Positions 15,261 to 25,321 of a stretch of DNA of 64,000 nucleotides are shown in pieces. The position numbers and the translations under genes are program-made. How positions within the stretch are numbered: the stretch's first letter is position 1; the number at the start of each line of letters is the position of its first letter. The DNA lies in assembly GCA_963799065.1 (NCBI GenBank), contig CAWCVJ010000001.1:2418001-2482000 (forward strand), read 5' to 3'. Under the pieces are notes generated by a model, which was given only the letters and a program-made list of their open reading frames with translations, was not told the DNA's origin and searched no databases. Origin of the DNA: JAJPHW01 sp963799065 (lineage in GTDB: Bacteria; Acidobacteriota; Terriglobia; Terriglobales; Acidobacteriaceae).

Positions 15261-18200
15261 GTGCGTTCATTCGTCGTGTCGATCTGGTCTGGTGTGGTTC
15301 GCAATCGCGGGGTCAGATTGTTGCTGGCTCTCGGAGTTGTTTCATTGGGGTTGCTTCCAGGCGGGCTGTGGGGGCAGTCGATCAGCTATGCCGGTATGCA
15401 AAGTGTGCTGCCGGTGACGGGGCTGGCAGCGCCGCTAGGGGTTGCGGTCGATGGCGCGGGCAATCGCTACATCGCGAACAACGGTTCGACCGACATCACG
15501 GAGATCGCGGCGAACGGAACGCAGACCACGATTCCGTCGACGTTGCTCTATCCCGGTGAGATCGCCTCGGATGCAACCGGGAACCTCTATGTGGCGGATT
15601 CCGGCAATGCACGGGTGCTGAGGATTGCCGCGGGTGGAGGGGCGCAAACTACCGTGGGCACGGGATGGATGAGCCCAGCTGGCGTTGCGGTGGACAGCCT
15701 CGGAAATGTCTACGTTACAGACCCCGGGCAGTCAGGGTTCTTCGAGATTACAGCGGCGGGGGTGCAAACCCAAATTGGGCAAACTTACCTCAACGACCCG
15801 TTCGCACTTGCCGTGGACATCTACAACAACGTATACATCACTGATCTTGGGGACAATTCTTTAATTGAGATCACAGCGGCGGGAGTGCCTTCGTACAAAC
15901 TTAACAACATCCTGAATTCGGAGCCCGATGGCGTCGCGGTGGATAAGTTTGGAAACATCTTTGTGTCCAGCGCGACCGATGGTCCGGGATATTTGGAACT
16001 CTACGGCGCCGATGGCAGTATCCGCCAATTGGGGAGTGTTGATGCGCCTTACGGTTTGGCGACCGACGCCGCGGGGAATGTCTATGTGGCCGACCCAGAG
16101 GCGAATGCGATTGATGTGATTGCGCCCGGGGCGTCGACCTGGGGCAGGCAAATCTTTGCCCTGCATCGAGCCCAGCGCCCTGCACCCAGAGCGCGACGCT
16201 GAACTTCAACGTGCAGGCGGCAAACGAAAATATCTCGGGCATAGTTGTGAAGGTGGCCACTCAGGGTGGAGAGAACCTCGATTTTACTAAGACTAGCGAC
16301 ACCTGCACCGGTTCGTTTACCACCGTCACCACATGTTCGATCGGAATCCAGTTCAAGCCGCTGGCGCCCGGAATTCGTTTGGGCGCCGTGGATGTGGTTG
16401 GGGTTGTCGCTGATTGCGGTTGCGACTCGATCAGACCGCACCACACCTCACCCGCGTTGAAGCCGCACTCCGGTTCAACGCATGGACACGATTTCAGCTT
16501 TCCGACCGGCGGAACGGAACTGGCGACCGTGTTTTTGAATGGGATCGGCAGCGGGCCTCTGGCGGGATTTGATGCTGGCGTCATTAACACCCTGCCCATT
16601 ACTGGGCTGAGCTACGTCGATGGCGTAGCCACCGACTCCCAAGGTGATTTGTACCTCGTGGATTCCTCTCCAACCTGTGACGTCCTGGAATACGTGCCCG
16701 CGACCGGCGTGACCACTGTGGTGGCCGGGAACGGGACTTGCGGAACGACATCCGGCGACGGTGGACTGGCGACGGCGGCCACCCTCGGCGCGATTTGGCG
16801 AGTCGCGGTGGACGCTCGGGGAGACCTGTTCATTACCGACTTCCAGAACTATGTAATTCGCGAGGTCGATGGTCTCACTGGAATTATTAATACTATTGCG
16901 GGCACGACAGGATCCTACGGCTACAGTCCCGACGGCACGCTCGCGACGAGTGCGATGGTCAAGGATCCCAGCGGGATTGCCGTCGATGGCGCGGGTGATG
17001 TGTTCTTTACGGATGATGATGCGAATGTCGTCCGGCGCATTGATGTCAGCTCCGGCCTTCTAACCACGGCCGCGGGCAACTACGGCAGCGGGAGAGGGTA
17101 TAGCGGAGATGGCGGTCCCGCCACCAGCGCCCAACTGGCTGCGCCAGTAGCGCTGGCCATCGACAGCGCCGGCAACCTCTACATTGCGGACGACGACAAT
17201 AACGTCATCCGAAAAGTGACGGCCGCCACCGGCATCATCACCACGGTGGCGGGACAAGGGCCTCCGGCCTCTTACGGTTATGCGGGAGACGGCGGCCCTG
17301 CCACGAGCGCCTTATTGAGCGATCCAGAAGGCGTCGCGGTCGATGCCGCGGGCAACATTTACATCGCCGACTCGAGCAATTTGCTGATCCGCAAAGTCAA
17401 TGCCAGCACAGGCATCATCACGACGGTCGCAGGAGTGTTCGATGGCGGCTGCTGCGGATCGACCGAGGTTTACACGGGAGACGGCGGAGCGGCCACACTC
17501 GCGGGCTTGAGCTATCTGGAAGACGTCGCCGTCGATGGCGGCGGCAACTTCTACATCGCCGATTCCGACAATCATTTGGTTCGCAAGGTTGCGATTGCCA
17601 GTGGCATCGCCACCTTCGGCAGTTTCGCCGAGGACAGTACTTCGCCGGCGATCAACGTGACGCTGGTCAATGATGGCAACGCTCCGCTCGACTTGAGCGA
17701 CCTGGTGGCATCGTCCAGTTTCAATCTGGGGGGCTCAGACACCAGTTGCAGCGGAAGCACCGAGCTTAACTCGGGCGACAGTTGTGTGCTGGGCATCGAG
17801 TTCCATCCGCTGGCGGTGGGAACGATCCATGGCACAGTCACTCTCACCGACAACGTGGGCAACAATAATGCTTCGACGCAAACGGTGACCACTAAAGGCA
17901 TCGGCTTGGCGTTGGTCGCCAGCAAGCTGGCGTTAGGAACGATTCCGACTACCGTTGCGCTGGGTGGCAACCTCGGCACCATCGAAGTCTCGGTGGAAAC
18001 CAGCAACGGAACTGTGGTGACCAACTCGAGCGCCTCGATCACGGTGACCATCACCGGGCCGGGCGGTTACTCGCACACGGTCACAGGCTCTGCCGTGAAC
18101 GGAGTGGCGACGTTCCACTTGAGTTCCGTGACTTTCTCCACCGCAGGGGCCTATACGATCACTGCCACCAGTGGTTCGTTAATGGCGGCGACGGCGCCGT

Positions 18201-19033
18201 TTACAGTAGGATCGGCAGCGGCCAAGCTGGCGCTGTCCGCGATGCCCTCCACGTTGGCTCCCGATGGAAATCTGGGGACCGTGGAGGTATCCGTCGAAAC
18301 CAGTGCCGGGACGGTGGTCACCAGTTCGACGGCCTCGATCACTCTCACCATCACCGGGCCGGGCGGTTATTCGAAGACACTCACGGTGGCGGCGGTGAAC
18401 GGCGTCGCCAGCTTCGATCTCACTGCCGACGGATTAAGCGCGGGTGGCGTCTATACCGTCACCGCCACCAGTTCCGGGCTGACCTCGGCCAGCCATACCG
18501 TCACGGTGACGCAAGACTTCACTCTGGGTCCCAAGGCAGCGGGCAGCGGCACGCCTACCCAAACGGTAACTCCGGGGGCTTCGGCCATCTACGATCTCAG
18601 CCTGGCTCCGGCGGGTTCCAGCTTCACGGCGCCGATTGCGTTGACCGCCACCGGAATGCCCGCGGGCGCAACCTATAGCTTCACTCCCGCCACGGTCACG
18701 CCGGGCGCGGCGGCGGCGACCACCGTTCTCACCATCCACACCGCGGCCAGCACCGCCGCCCTGCACCCCGGCGACGGTATGCCCTGGGGCTGGAGTGGAA
18801 TCACGGTCGCGACTTTACTTCTGCCTTGGAGCCGTTCGCGTCGCCGGAAGATGCTGCGCGCTTCCGGAATACCCCTGCTGTTCGCGGGGCTGCTGTTGAG
18901 CCTCGCTGGATTGACCGGTTGCGCTTCCGGCGGGTTGCTGGGACAACTCGGGCAAACCCAGTACAAAATCACCGTGACCGGAACCAGCGGCTCACTCTCC
19001 CACTCCACGACCGTCCTGCTGATTGTGAAGTAA
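15261..19033 (+). pseudogene. Giant secreted NHL/Ig-like protein, copy 1, with a -1 frameshift
   Basis: Two frames (15261-16202 and 16211-19033) together match the intact 1255-residue copy at 20198-23965. A G is missing near 16133 (GCGTC where copy 2 has GCGGTC); restoring it rejoins the frames into about 1257 residues. Content: signal peptide (to about residue 38, GLWGQ); NHL-repeat propeller (GVAVDSLGNVYVTDPGQ-type repeats); an ASPM/HYDIN-like segment with Cys-rich DCGCDSIRPHHTSP; a second NHL propeller with YSGDGGPATSAQL repeats; Ig-like domains; and a hydrophobic lipobox-like segment near the C-terminus. GTG start with AGGAGGA. Either a true pseudogene, a sequencing error, or two proteins; the downstream barrel gene is intact. 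Confidence 0.75.
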
Positions 19034-19686
19034 GGCGGACGACATCATGAACACACGAAGGGAAGCAAACATGAAAACCTGGAAGATGATTGCGGTACTC
19101 GCAGTGCTCAGTGGCACTATGGTGGAGTCGGGTTGGGCGCAGCGCGCTTCGACGGAACTGTGGCCGGACAAAACCCTGGCCGAAGTCTCGGTGACGTATT
19201 CGGCGCTGCGCACCAATGCTTCCGTGGGCGACTGCGGCTGCTTCTGGGCCAACGGAGGGACGGTGGAAGTCGCCGTCCCGGTGTGGCGCGACTTCTCGGC
19301 GGTGGGAGAGTTTTCGGGCGAGACCGCGAGTTCGATTCCGGGCAACACCGGCGCCGGTTTGAGCCTGATCTCCGGCATGGGCGGACTCAGAGTCAGCCGT
19401 CCGCTCTACGGCCGCTTCCGGCCCTTTGCGCAGGGACTCTTGGGAGAAGTGCATGCGTTCGACAGCTACTTCCCCACCTCCAGCGGATCCACCCCTTCGG
19501 CGAACTCCTTTGCGCTGGCCGTGGGCGGAGGCGTCGACCTTGCCATGACTCGGCGGTTTCTGCTGCGACCGATTCAACTCGACTACCAGTACATGCAGCT
19601 ACCTAACGGCTCCAGCGACGAACAACATGACTTTCGCGTCTCCGCCGGCGTGGTGCTGCGTTTCGCTCGCTAACCGTCAACGTGCT
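17411..19686 (+). repeat. Near-identical direct repeat, copy 1 (pairs with 22343-24618)
   Basis: About 2.28 kb matches 22343-24618 at a constant offset of 4932 bp. Outside two divergent islands (about 17552-17612 and 17836-17955) I see only around a dozen differences. Similarity drops sharply upstream of 17411 and stops a few bases after the barrel gene stop codon. Confidence 0.9.
19071..19673 (+). CDS. Outer-membrane beta-barrel protein, copy 1
   Basis: About 200 residues: signal peptide MKTWKMIAVLAVLSGTMVESG, then alternating amphipathic strands (TLAEVSVTYSALRTNAS, TVEVAVPVWRDFSAVGEFSG, AGLSLISGMGGLRVSRPL, FRPFAQGLLGEVHAF, FALAVGGGVDLAM, IQLDYQYMQLP, DFRVSAGVVLRFAR), like eight-stranded OmpA/OmpW-type barrels. 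A GDCGCFW loop may form a disulfide. It lies 37 bp after the NHL gene and is likely cotranscribed, so it may help localise or anchor that protein (inference). The ATG at 19071 is preferred for its AAGGGAAG site; an ATG 24 nt upstream is possible. Confidence 0.8.
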   Translation: MKTWKMIAVLAVLSGTMVESGWAQRASTELWPDKTLAEVSVTYSALRTNASVGDCGCFWANGGTVEVAVPVWRDFSAVGEFSGETASSIPGNTGAGLSLISGMGGLRVSRPLYGRFRPFAQGLLGEVHAFDSYFPTSSGSTPSANSFALAVGGGVDLAMTRRFLLRPIQLDYQYMQLPNGSSDEQHDFRVSAGVVLRFAR

Positions 19687-20197
19687 CCTACCAATTGGCA
19701 CGGGGCGACGGGCATCCGCTTCATTTTCTCGTTCAAGCTGAGCTCGCACTGAATTGGATTGAGCGCCAGACCTTGATCCGCCATCTTTCTTAATAGCCCT
19801 TAATTACCCCGTTCCAACCTGACGTGTGATCGGTGGTCGTCTATTACCCCGCTCGGACGCCGTACTGTCCCGTTTCAGGACAAGTGTTCGTTATTCGTAC
19901 GACTCCGAGGATCGCACGACGCTGGCGAGGGCCTACACTTCCCTTCTTTTGGTTCGTCCTAGTAGCGACCGTCACCCGAAGTTATGGGGGCGGAAGCCTT
20001 ACTGAGCAACCGATTTGGCGGATACGAAGGACTCATCCTCCCTAAAGTTACCCAAGTTTCGAGACTGCGCTCAAGAAAACACTCGCGTCGGCCAAGCGAT
20101 TGCTTTCATTTAGAAGCAAAACCTACGCTGATCTCCGCTCCGAAGGAACTTGAGGGAAGACGGCATGGTTGGACTGCAAGTTTGAGGAGGGTTTCGC
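19684..20197. other. Upstream region of NHL cassette 2
   Basis: About 510 bp without a gene. It contains the block at 19878-19916 shared with 14897-14934, a sigma-54-like element at 20089-20104, and GAGGAGGG before the GTG start at 20198. An inverted pair TGTCC/GGACA lies at about 19866-19880. Confidence 0.6.
20089..20104 (+). promoter_or_regulatory. Sigma-54-like promoter candidate, NHL cassette 2
   Basis: CGGCCAAGCGATTGCT has GG-N10-GC spacing, a perfect TTGCT -12 box and GGC at -24. It aligns with the candidate at 15109-15124 and lies about 173 bp after the shared upstream block, against 175 bp in cassette 1. Confidence 0.45.
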
Positions 20198-23100
20198 GTG
20201 CGTACACTTTTCGAGTCGAAGGGCTGGTGCGGTTTAGGGGGGAAGTTCGTCCCGCTGTTCGCTGCTTTCATCATGCTATTGCTGCCTTTCACGTCGGTCG
20301 GTCAAACCATCAGCTACGCGGGCATGCAGACCACGCTTCCGGTGACGGGCTTAGTCGAGCCCTTTGGCGCGGCGATAGACGGTGCGGGAAATATTTACAT
20401 CATAGACGCGACTTCGTCGAACGTCACCGAAATTTCCGCGAATGGGACGCAGAGCACCATCAACTCTAGCTTATCCAATCCGGAAGCCATCGCCTCAGAC
20501 AGCGCGGGGAACCTTTATATCGGGGACGTTGGCAATAACCGTGTGTTGAAGATTGCTGCGGGCGGTAGTCCGCAAACCGCTGTGGGATCGGGCTGGAACG
20601 CTCCGGTCGGCGTGGCCGTCGACAGCCTGGGCAATCTCTACGTTGCGGATATTGGACTCTACCAGGTCATTCAACTTACTCCGGGTGGAACTCAGACTCA
20701 AATTGCTGCGGCGCAAGTGTCAGTGCCCGCGGGCGTGGCGGTGGACTCCTACAACAATGTCTATATCACCGACCTCTCGGACAATTCCCTTATAGAGGTC
20801 ACGGCGGCTGGGGTACCGTCCATCCTGTTCAACAACACTTTGAATCAGTTTCCTTTCGGTGTGGCCGTCGACCGGTTCGGCAACATATTTGTTTCAAGTC
20901 GCACGGAAGGTCCTGCATATCTGGAACTCTACGGAAGAGACGGAAGCATCAGGCAACTTGGTGGATCCTTCGAACAGCCGGAAGGTCTGGTGACGGATCC
21001 TCAAGGCAATGTATATCTGGCCGACATTGCCGCGGGTGTGGTGTTTAAGGTTGTGCCCGGTGCGGTCGATATGGGAATCGCGAATCTTTGCCCATCATCC
21101 AGCCCGGCACCCTGCACCCAGAGCGCGACGCTGAATTTCAACGTACGGGCGTCCCTGCAGAGCATTTCCGAAGTGGCGGTAAAAGTGGCAACGCAAGGCG
21201 GGGAGAATCTTGATTTCACCACAACCAGCAACACTTGCACGGGTACGTTTACGACCGACACCACATGCTCCATTGGAATTCAATTCAAGCCGCTGGCGCC
21301 AGGCATTCGTTTGGGCGCGGTGGATGTCGTCGGAGTTGTGTCTGACTGCGGTTGCGCTTCGATTAGACCGCACCACACCTCCCCCACGATCAAGGCGCAC
21401 TCCGGTTCGGCGCACGGACACGATTTCAGTTTTCCCAGCGGTGCAACCGAGTTGGCGACAGTTTATCTGCACGGCATCGGCAGCGGGCCCTTTGCGGGAT
21501 TTGACGCGGCCCTGATCAACACGTTGCCCACCACATTTCCGGCGTCAGACTTTATGACGGGGCTGACTTCGGATAGTTTAGGCGACCTCTTCATGGTCGA
21601 CACCAATGCCTGCGAGGTTCTGGAATACGTGCCTGCCACGGGCATTACCAGCGTTGTCGCGGGTTCCGGAAGCTGCGGGTTTACGGCCGGGGATGGCGGA
21701 TTGGCGACTGCTGCAACTTTCCACTCACTCTGGCGAGTCGCCATCGACGCCCGCGGAGATATTTACATCCCCGACACCGAAGACTCGGTCATCCGTGAGG
21801 TGGACGGACTTACCGGAGTCGTCAACACGATCGCGGGCACAGCAGGATCATTTGGCTATACGCCCGACGGAGCGCCCGCAATTAATGCTCTTCTCGACAG
21901 CCCCCTGACCGTTGCGGTCGACTACGCAGGCAATCTTTTCTTCGGCGATCAGGTCCAGTTCATTGTTCAGCGTATCGACGCGAGTTCCGGCATTCTGACC
22001 ACGGTCGCAGGCACTCCCGCCAGCAGCGGTTATAGCGGCGACGGCGGCCTAGCCACCAGCGCTCAACTAAACTGCCCATGGGGTCTGGCCGTCGACGGCA
22101 CGGCCAATCTTTACATTGAGGATAGCTGCAGCAACGTCATTAGAAAGGTAAATGCGAGCACAGGAATCATCAGCACGGTAGCGGGCCAGGGGCCTCCGGC
22201 GACTTACGGATATGCTGGCGATGGCGGCCCTGCTACCAGCGCCCTCCTGGATGATCCGGAGGGACTCGCGGTCGATGATGCGGGGAACATCTATATCGCG
22301 GACTCGAGCAATTTGCTGGTCCGCAAAGTTAATGCCCGCACCGGCATCATCACGACGGTCGCAGGAGTGTTCGATGGCGGCTGCTGCGGATCGACCGAGG
22401 TTTACACGGGAGACGGCGGAGCGGCCACACTCGCGGGCTTGAGCTATCTGGAAGACGTCGCCGTCGATGGCGGCGGCAACTTCTATATCGCCGATTCTGA
22501 GAACCACGTGGTGCGCAAAGTCACGATTGGCAGCGGCGTGGCCACCTTCGGCAGTTTCGCCGAGGACAGTACTTCGCCGGCGATCAACGTGACGCTGGTC
22601 AATGATGGCAACGCTCCGCTCGACTTGAGCGACCTGGTGGCATCGTCCAGTTTCAATCTGGGGGGCTCAGACACCAGTTGCAGCGGAAGCACCGAGCTTA
22701 ACTCGGGCGACAGTTGTGTGCTGGGCATCGAGTTCCATCCGCTGGCGGTGGGAACGATCCATGGCACGATTACTCTGACCGACAATGTGGGCAACAACAA
22801 CACCTCGACGCAAGCCGTGGCGGTGCAGGGAGTCGGACTGGCGCTGACCGCGAGTAAGTTGGCATTGAGCGCCATTCCTTCCACGGTTGCGCTGGGTGGC
22901 AACCTCGGCACCATCGAAGTCTCGGTGGAAACCAGCAACGGAACTGTGGTGACCAACTCGAGCGCCTCGATCACGGTGACCATCACCGGGCCGGGCGGTT
23001 ACTCGCACACGGTCACAGGCTCTGCCGTGAACGGAGTGGCGACGTTCCACTTGAGTTCCGTGACTTTCTCCACCGCAGGGGCCTATACGATCACTGCCAC

Positions 23101-23965
23101 CAGTGGTTCGTTAATGGCGGCGACGGCGCCGTTTACAGTAGGATCGGCAGCGGCCAAGCTGGCGCTGTCCACGATGCCCTCCACGTTGGCTCCAGATGGA
23201 AATCTGGGGACCGTGGAGGTATCCGTCGAAACCAGTGCCGGGACGGTGGTCACCAGTTCGACGGCCTCGATCACTCTCACCATCACCGGGCCGGGCGGTT
23301 ATTCGAAGACACTCACGGTGGCGGCGGTGAACGGCGTCGCCAGCTTCGATCTCACTGCCGACGGATTGAGCGCGGGTGGCGTCTATACCGTCACCGCCAC
23401 CAGTTCCGGGCTGACCTCGGCCAGCCATACCGTCACGGTGACGCAAGACTTCACTCTGGGTCCCAAGGCAGAGGGCAGCGGCACGCCCACCCAAACGGTA
23501 ACTCCGGGGGCTTCGGCCATCTACGATCTCAGCCTGGCTCCGGCGGGTTCCAGCTTCACGGCGCCGATTGCGTTGACCGCCACCGGAATGCCCGCGGGCG
23601 CAACCTATAGCTTCACTCCCGCCACGGTCACGCCGGGCGCGGCGGCGGCGACCACCGTTTTCACCATCCACACCGCGGCCAGCACCGCCGCCCTGCACCA
23701 CGGCGACGGTATGCCCTGGGGCTGGAGTGGAATCACGGTCGCGACTTTACTTCTGCCTTGGAGCCGTTCGCGTCGCCGGAAGATGCTGCGCGCTTCCGGA
23801 ATACCCCTGCTGTTCGCGGGGCTGCTGTTGAGCCTCGCCGGATTGACCGGTTGCGCTTCCGGCGGGTTGCTGGGACAACTCGGGCAAACCCAGTACAAAA
23901 TCACCGTGACCGGAACCAGCGGCTCACTCTCCCACTCCACGACCGTCCTGCTGATTGTGAAGTAA
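20198..23965 (+). CDS. Giant secreted NHL/Ig-like protein, copy 2 (intact)
   Basis: 1255 residues. A signal peptide (hydrophobic FAAFIMLLLPFTSVG, cleavage near GQT) is followed by an NHL propeller (about 40-290; GVAVDSLGNLYVADIGLYQ repeats), a Cys-containing beta domain (CSIGIQFKPLAPGIRLGAVD, about 300-420), a second NHL propeller (about 425-790; GYSGDGGLATSAQL repeats), an abnormal-spindle-like domain (about 790-890), two similar Ig-like repeats (ITVTITGPGGYS and ITLTITGPGGYS) and a final Ig-like domain split by a helix. The helix carries RRRK, a hydrophobic core and LTGC, resembling a lipoprotein signal about 37 residues before the C-terminus. Probably surface-exposed; ligand unknown. GTG start with GAGGAGGG. 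Confidence 0.85.
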   Translation: MRTLFESKGWCGLGGKFVPLFAAFIMLLLPFTSVGQTISYAGMQTTLPVTGLVEPFGAAIDGAGNIYIIDATSSNVTEISANGTQSTINSSLSNPEAIASDSAGNLYIGDVGNNRVLKIAAGGSPQTAVGSGWNAPVGVAVDSLGNLYVADIGLYQVIQLTPGGTQTQIAAAQVSVPAGVAVDSYNNVYITDLSDNSLIEVTAAGVPSILFNNTLNQFPFGVAVDRFGNIFVSSRTEGPAYLELYGRDGSIRQLGGSFEQPEGLVTDPQGNVYLADIAAGVVFKVVPGAVDMGIANLCPSSSPAPCTQSATLNFNVRASLQSISEVAVKVATQGGENLDFTTTSNTCTGTFTTDTTCSIGIQFKPLAPGIRLGAVDVVGVVSDCGCASIRPHHTSPTIKAHSGSAHGHDFSFPSGATELATVYLHGIGSGPFAGFDAALINTLPTTFPASDFMTGLTSDSLGDLFMVDTNACEVLEYVPATGITSVVAGSGSCGFTAGDGGLATAATFHSLWRVAIDARGDIYIPDTEDSVIREVDGLTGVVNTIAGTAGSFGYTPDGAPAINALLDSPLTVAVDYAGNLFFGDQVQFIVQRIDASSGILTTVAGTPASSGYSGDGGLATSAQLNCPWGLAVDGTANLYIEDSCSNVIRKVNASTGIISTVAGQGPPATYGYAGDGGPATSALLDDPEGLAVDDAGNIYIADSSNLLVRKVNARTGIITTVAGVFDGGCCGSTEVYTGDGGAATLAGLSYLEDVAVDGGGNFYIADSENHVVRKVTIGSGVATFGSFAEDSTSPAINVTLVNDGNAPLDLSDLVASSSFNLGGSDTSCSGSTELNSGDSCVLGIEFHPLAVGTIHGTITLTDNVGNNNTSTQAVAVQGVGLALTASKLALSAIPSTVALGGNLGTIEVSVETSNGTVVTNSSASITVTITGPGGYSHTVTGSAVNGVATFHLSSVTFSTAGAYTITATSGSLMAATAPFTVGSAAAKLALSTMPSTLAPDGNLGTVEVSVETSAGTVVTSSTASITLTITGPGGYSKTLTVAAVNGVASFDLTADGLSAGGVYTVTATSSGLTSASHTVTVTQDFTLGPKAEGSGTPTQTVTPGASAIYDLSLAPAGSSFTAPIALTATGMPAGATYSFTPATVTPGAAAATTVFTIHTAASTAALHHGDGMPWGWSGITVATLLLPWSRSRRRKMLRASGIPLLFAGLLLSLAGLTGCASGGLLGQLGQTQYKITVTGTSGSLSHSTTVLLIVK

Positions 23966-24618
23966 GGCGGACGACATCATGAACACACGAAGGGAAGCAA
24001 ACATGAAAACCTGGAAGATGATTGCGGTACTCGCAGTGCTCAGTGGCACTATGGTGGAGTCGGGTTGGGCGCAGCGCGCTTCGACGGAACTGTGGCCGGA
24101 CAAAACCCTGGCCGAAGTCTCGGTGACGTATTCGGCGCTGCGCACCAATGCTTCCGTGGGCGACTGCGGCTGCTTCTGGGCCAACGGAGGGACGGTGGAA
24201 GTCGCCGTCCCGGTGTGGCGCGACTTCTCGGCGGTGGGAGAGTTTTCGGGCGAGACCGCGAGTTCGATTCCGGGCAACACCGGCGCCGGTTTGAGCCTGA
24301 TCTCCGGCATGGGCGGACTCAGAGTCAGCCGTCCGCTCTACGGCCGCTTCCGGCCCTTTGCGCAGGGACTCTTGGGAGGAGTGCATGCGTTCGACAGCTA
24401 CTTCCCCACCTCCAGCGGATCCACCCCTTCGGCGAACTCCTTTGCGCTGGCCGTGGGCGGAGGCGTCGACCTTGCCATGACTCGGCGGTTTCTGCTGCGA
24501 CCGATTCAACTCGACTACCAGTACATGCAGCTACCTAACGGCTCCAGCGACCAACAGCACGACTTTCGCGTCTCCGCCGGCGTGGTGCTGCGTTTCGCTC
24601 GCTAACCGTCAACGTTTG
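22343..24618 (+). repeat. Near-identical direct repeat, copy 2 (pairs with 17411-19686)
   Basis: Covers the 3' part of the second NHL/Ig gene and the whole second barrel gene. See the partner copy for the extent of identity and the divergent islands. Confidence 0.9.
24003..24605 (+). CDS. Outer-membrane beta-barrel protein, copy 2
   Basis: Differs from the barrel at 19071-19673 by only two residues that I see (GGVHAF for GEVHAF, and SSDQQHD for SSDEQHD). Same signal peptide, strands and ribosome site, and the same 37-bp spacing to the preceding NHL/Ig gene. The near identity shows recent duplication or gene conversion, and the intact frame in both copies suggests selection for the barrel. 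Confidence 0.8.
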   Translation: MKTWKMIAVLAVLSGTMVESGWAQRASTELWPDKTLAEVSVTYSALRTNASVGDCGCFWANGGTVEVAVPVWRDFSAVGEFSGETASSIPGNTGAGLSLISGMGGLRVSRPLYGRFRPFAQGLLGGVHAFDSYFPTSSGSTPSANSFALAVGGGVDLAMTRRFLLRPIQLDYQYMQLPNGSSDQQHDFRVSAGVVLRFAR

Positions 24619-24679
24619 CACTCATTCTTGTTACGCTCATCTGCCATAATCGGACTCAGCGCCGAATCGTGGAGAGTGC

Positions 24680-25160
24680 GTGAGCATACCCTGGGACAGC
24701 CGCTATCGACGTGCATTCGTACATTCAACGCGTACCGCTATTGCTGCGGTACTCTCACTGCTCGCGGCTCGCATCCTGCATATGCCCGAAGATTATTGGG
24801 CTGCGATTACCACGCTAATCGTGATGCAATCGCGCCTAGGCGCGGCCCTTAAGTATCTCCGAACAACGACTCGCCGGAACGGCACTGGGCGTTGTCACCG
24901 CAGCGTTGCTCACGACTTACGCGGGGTCAAACGCCTGGGCTTTCGGAGCGGGCGTGTTTATCCTCGGCATGGTCTGCGCCGGCTTGCACCTGGACGATGC
25001 GTATCGTTTCGCCGGAGTCGCTCTGGCTATTGTTATGCTTGTGGCTCGAGTACGGTCGCCTTGGATCATCGCGCTCCATCGTTTTGTAGAAGTGGCTGCC
25101 GGTATCGTTGTGGGGCTAACGATGACTGCATTATGGCCAGAAAAAGACTGGCCCGAGTAA
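24680..25160 (+). pseudogene. FUSC-family (aromatic acid exporter-like) membrane protein gene with frameshift
   Basis: The first frame gives YRRAFVHSTRTAIAAVLSLL, ARILHMPEDYWAAITTLIVM and QSRLGAALK. A second frame, from about 24858, continues SEQRLAGTALGVVTAALLTT through RSPWIIALHRFVEVAAGIVVG. Four bases (TATC) lie between AAG and TCC where three are expected, so one inserted base near 24855 breaks the gene. Joined, it makes about 160 residues with four or five membrane helices, the size of a stand-alone FUSC module that would export aromatic or xenobiotic compounds. GTG start. Confidence 0.7.
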
Positions 25161-25321
25161 AGCGGGGTGGGTGTCCGCGTTGGCGCGGGCCTGTTTGGCT
25201 GGTATGGGATGACAGCCATGTAAAAATTCTTTCAGCTTGCTTTTCTCATACGGAATTCGGATAGGCTTAGGTGCTGCTGGGGCACTGACTCATTTCCGTG
25301 CTAGCTTGCAAGAACTCTCCC

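Noticed and set aside
18969..19577. Antisense ORFs of 202 and 128 codons across the barrel genes, also at 23901-24509
   Set aside because: Shadow frames in GC-rich coding DNA; their conservation between the two copies only reflects the duplication.
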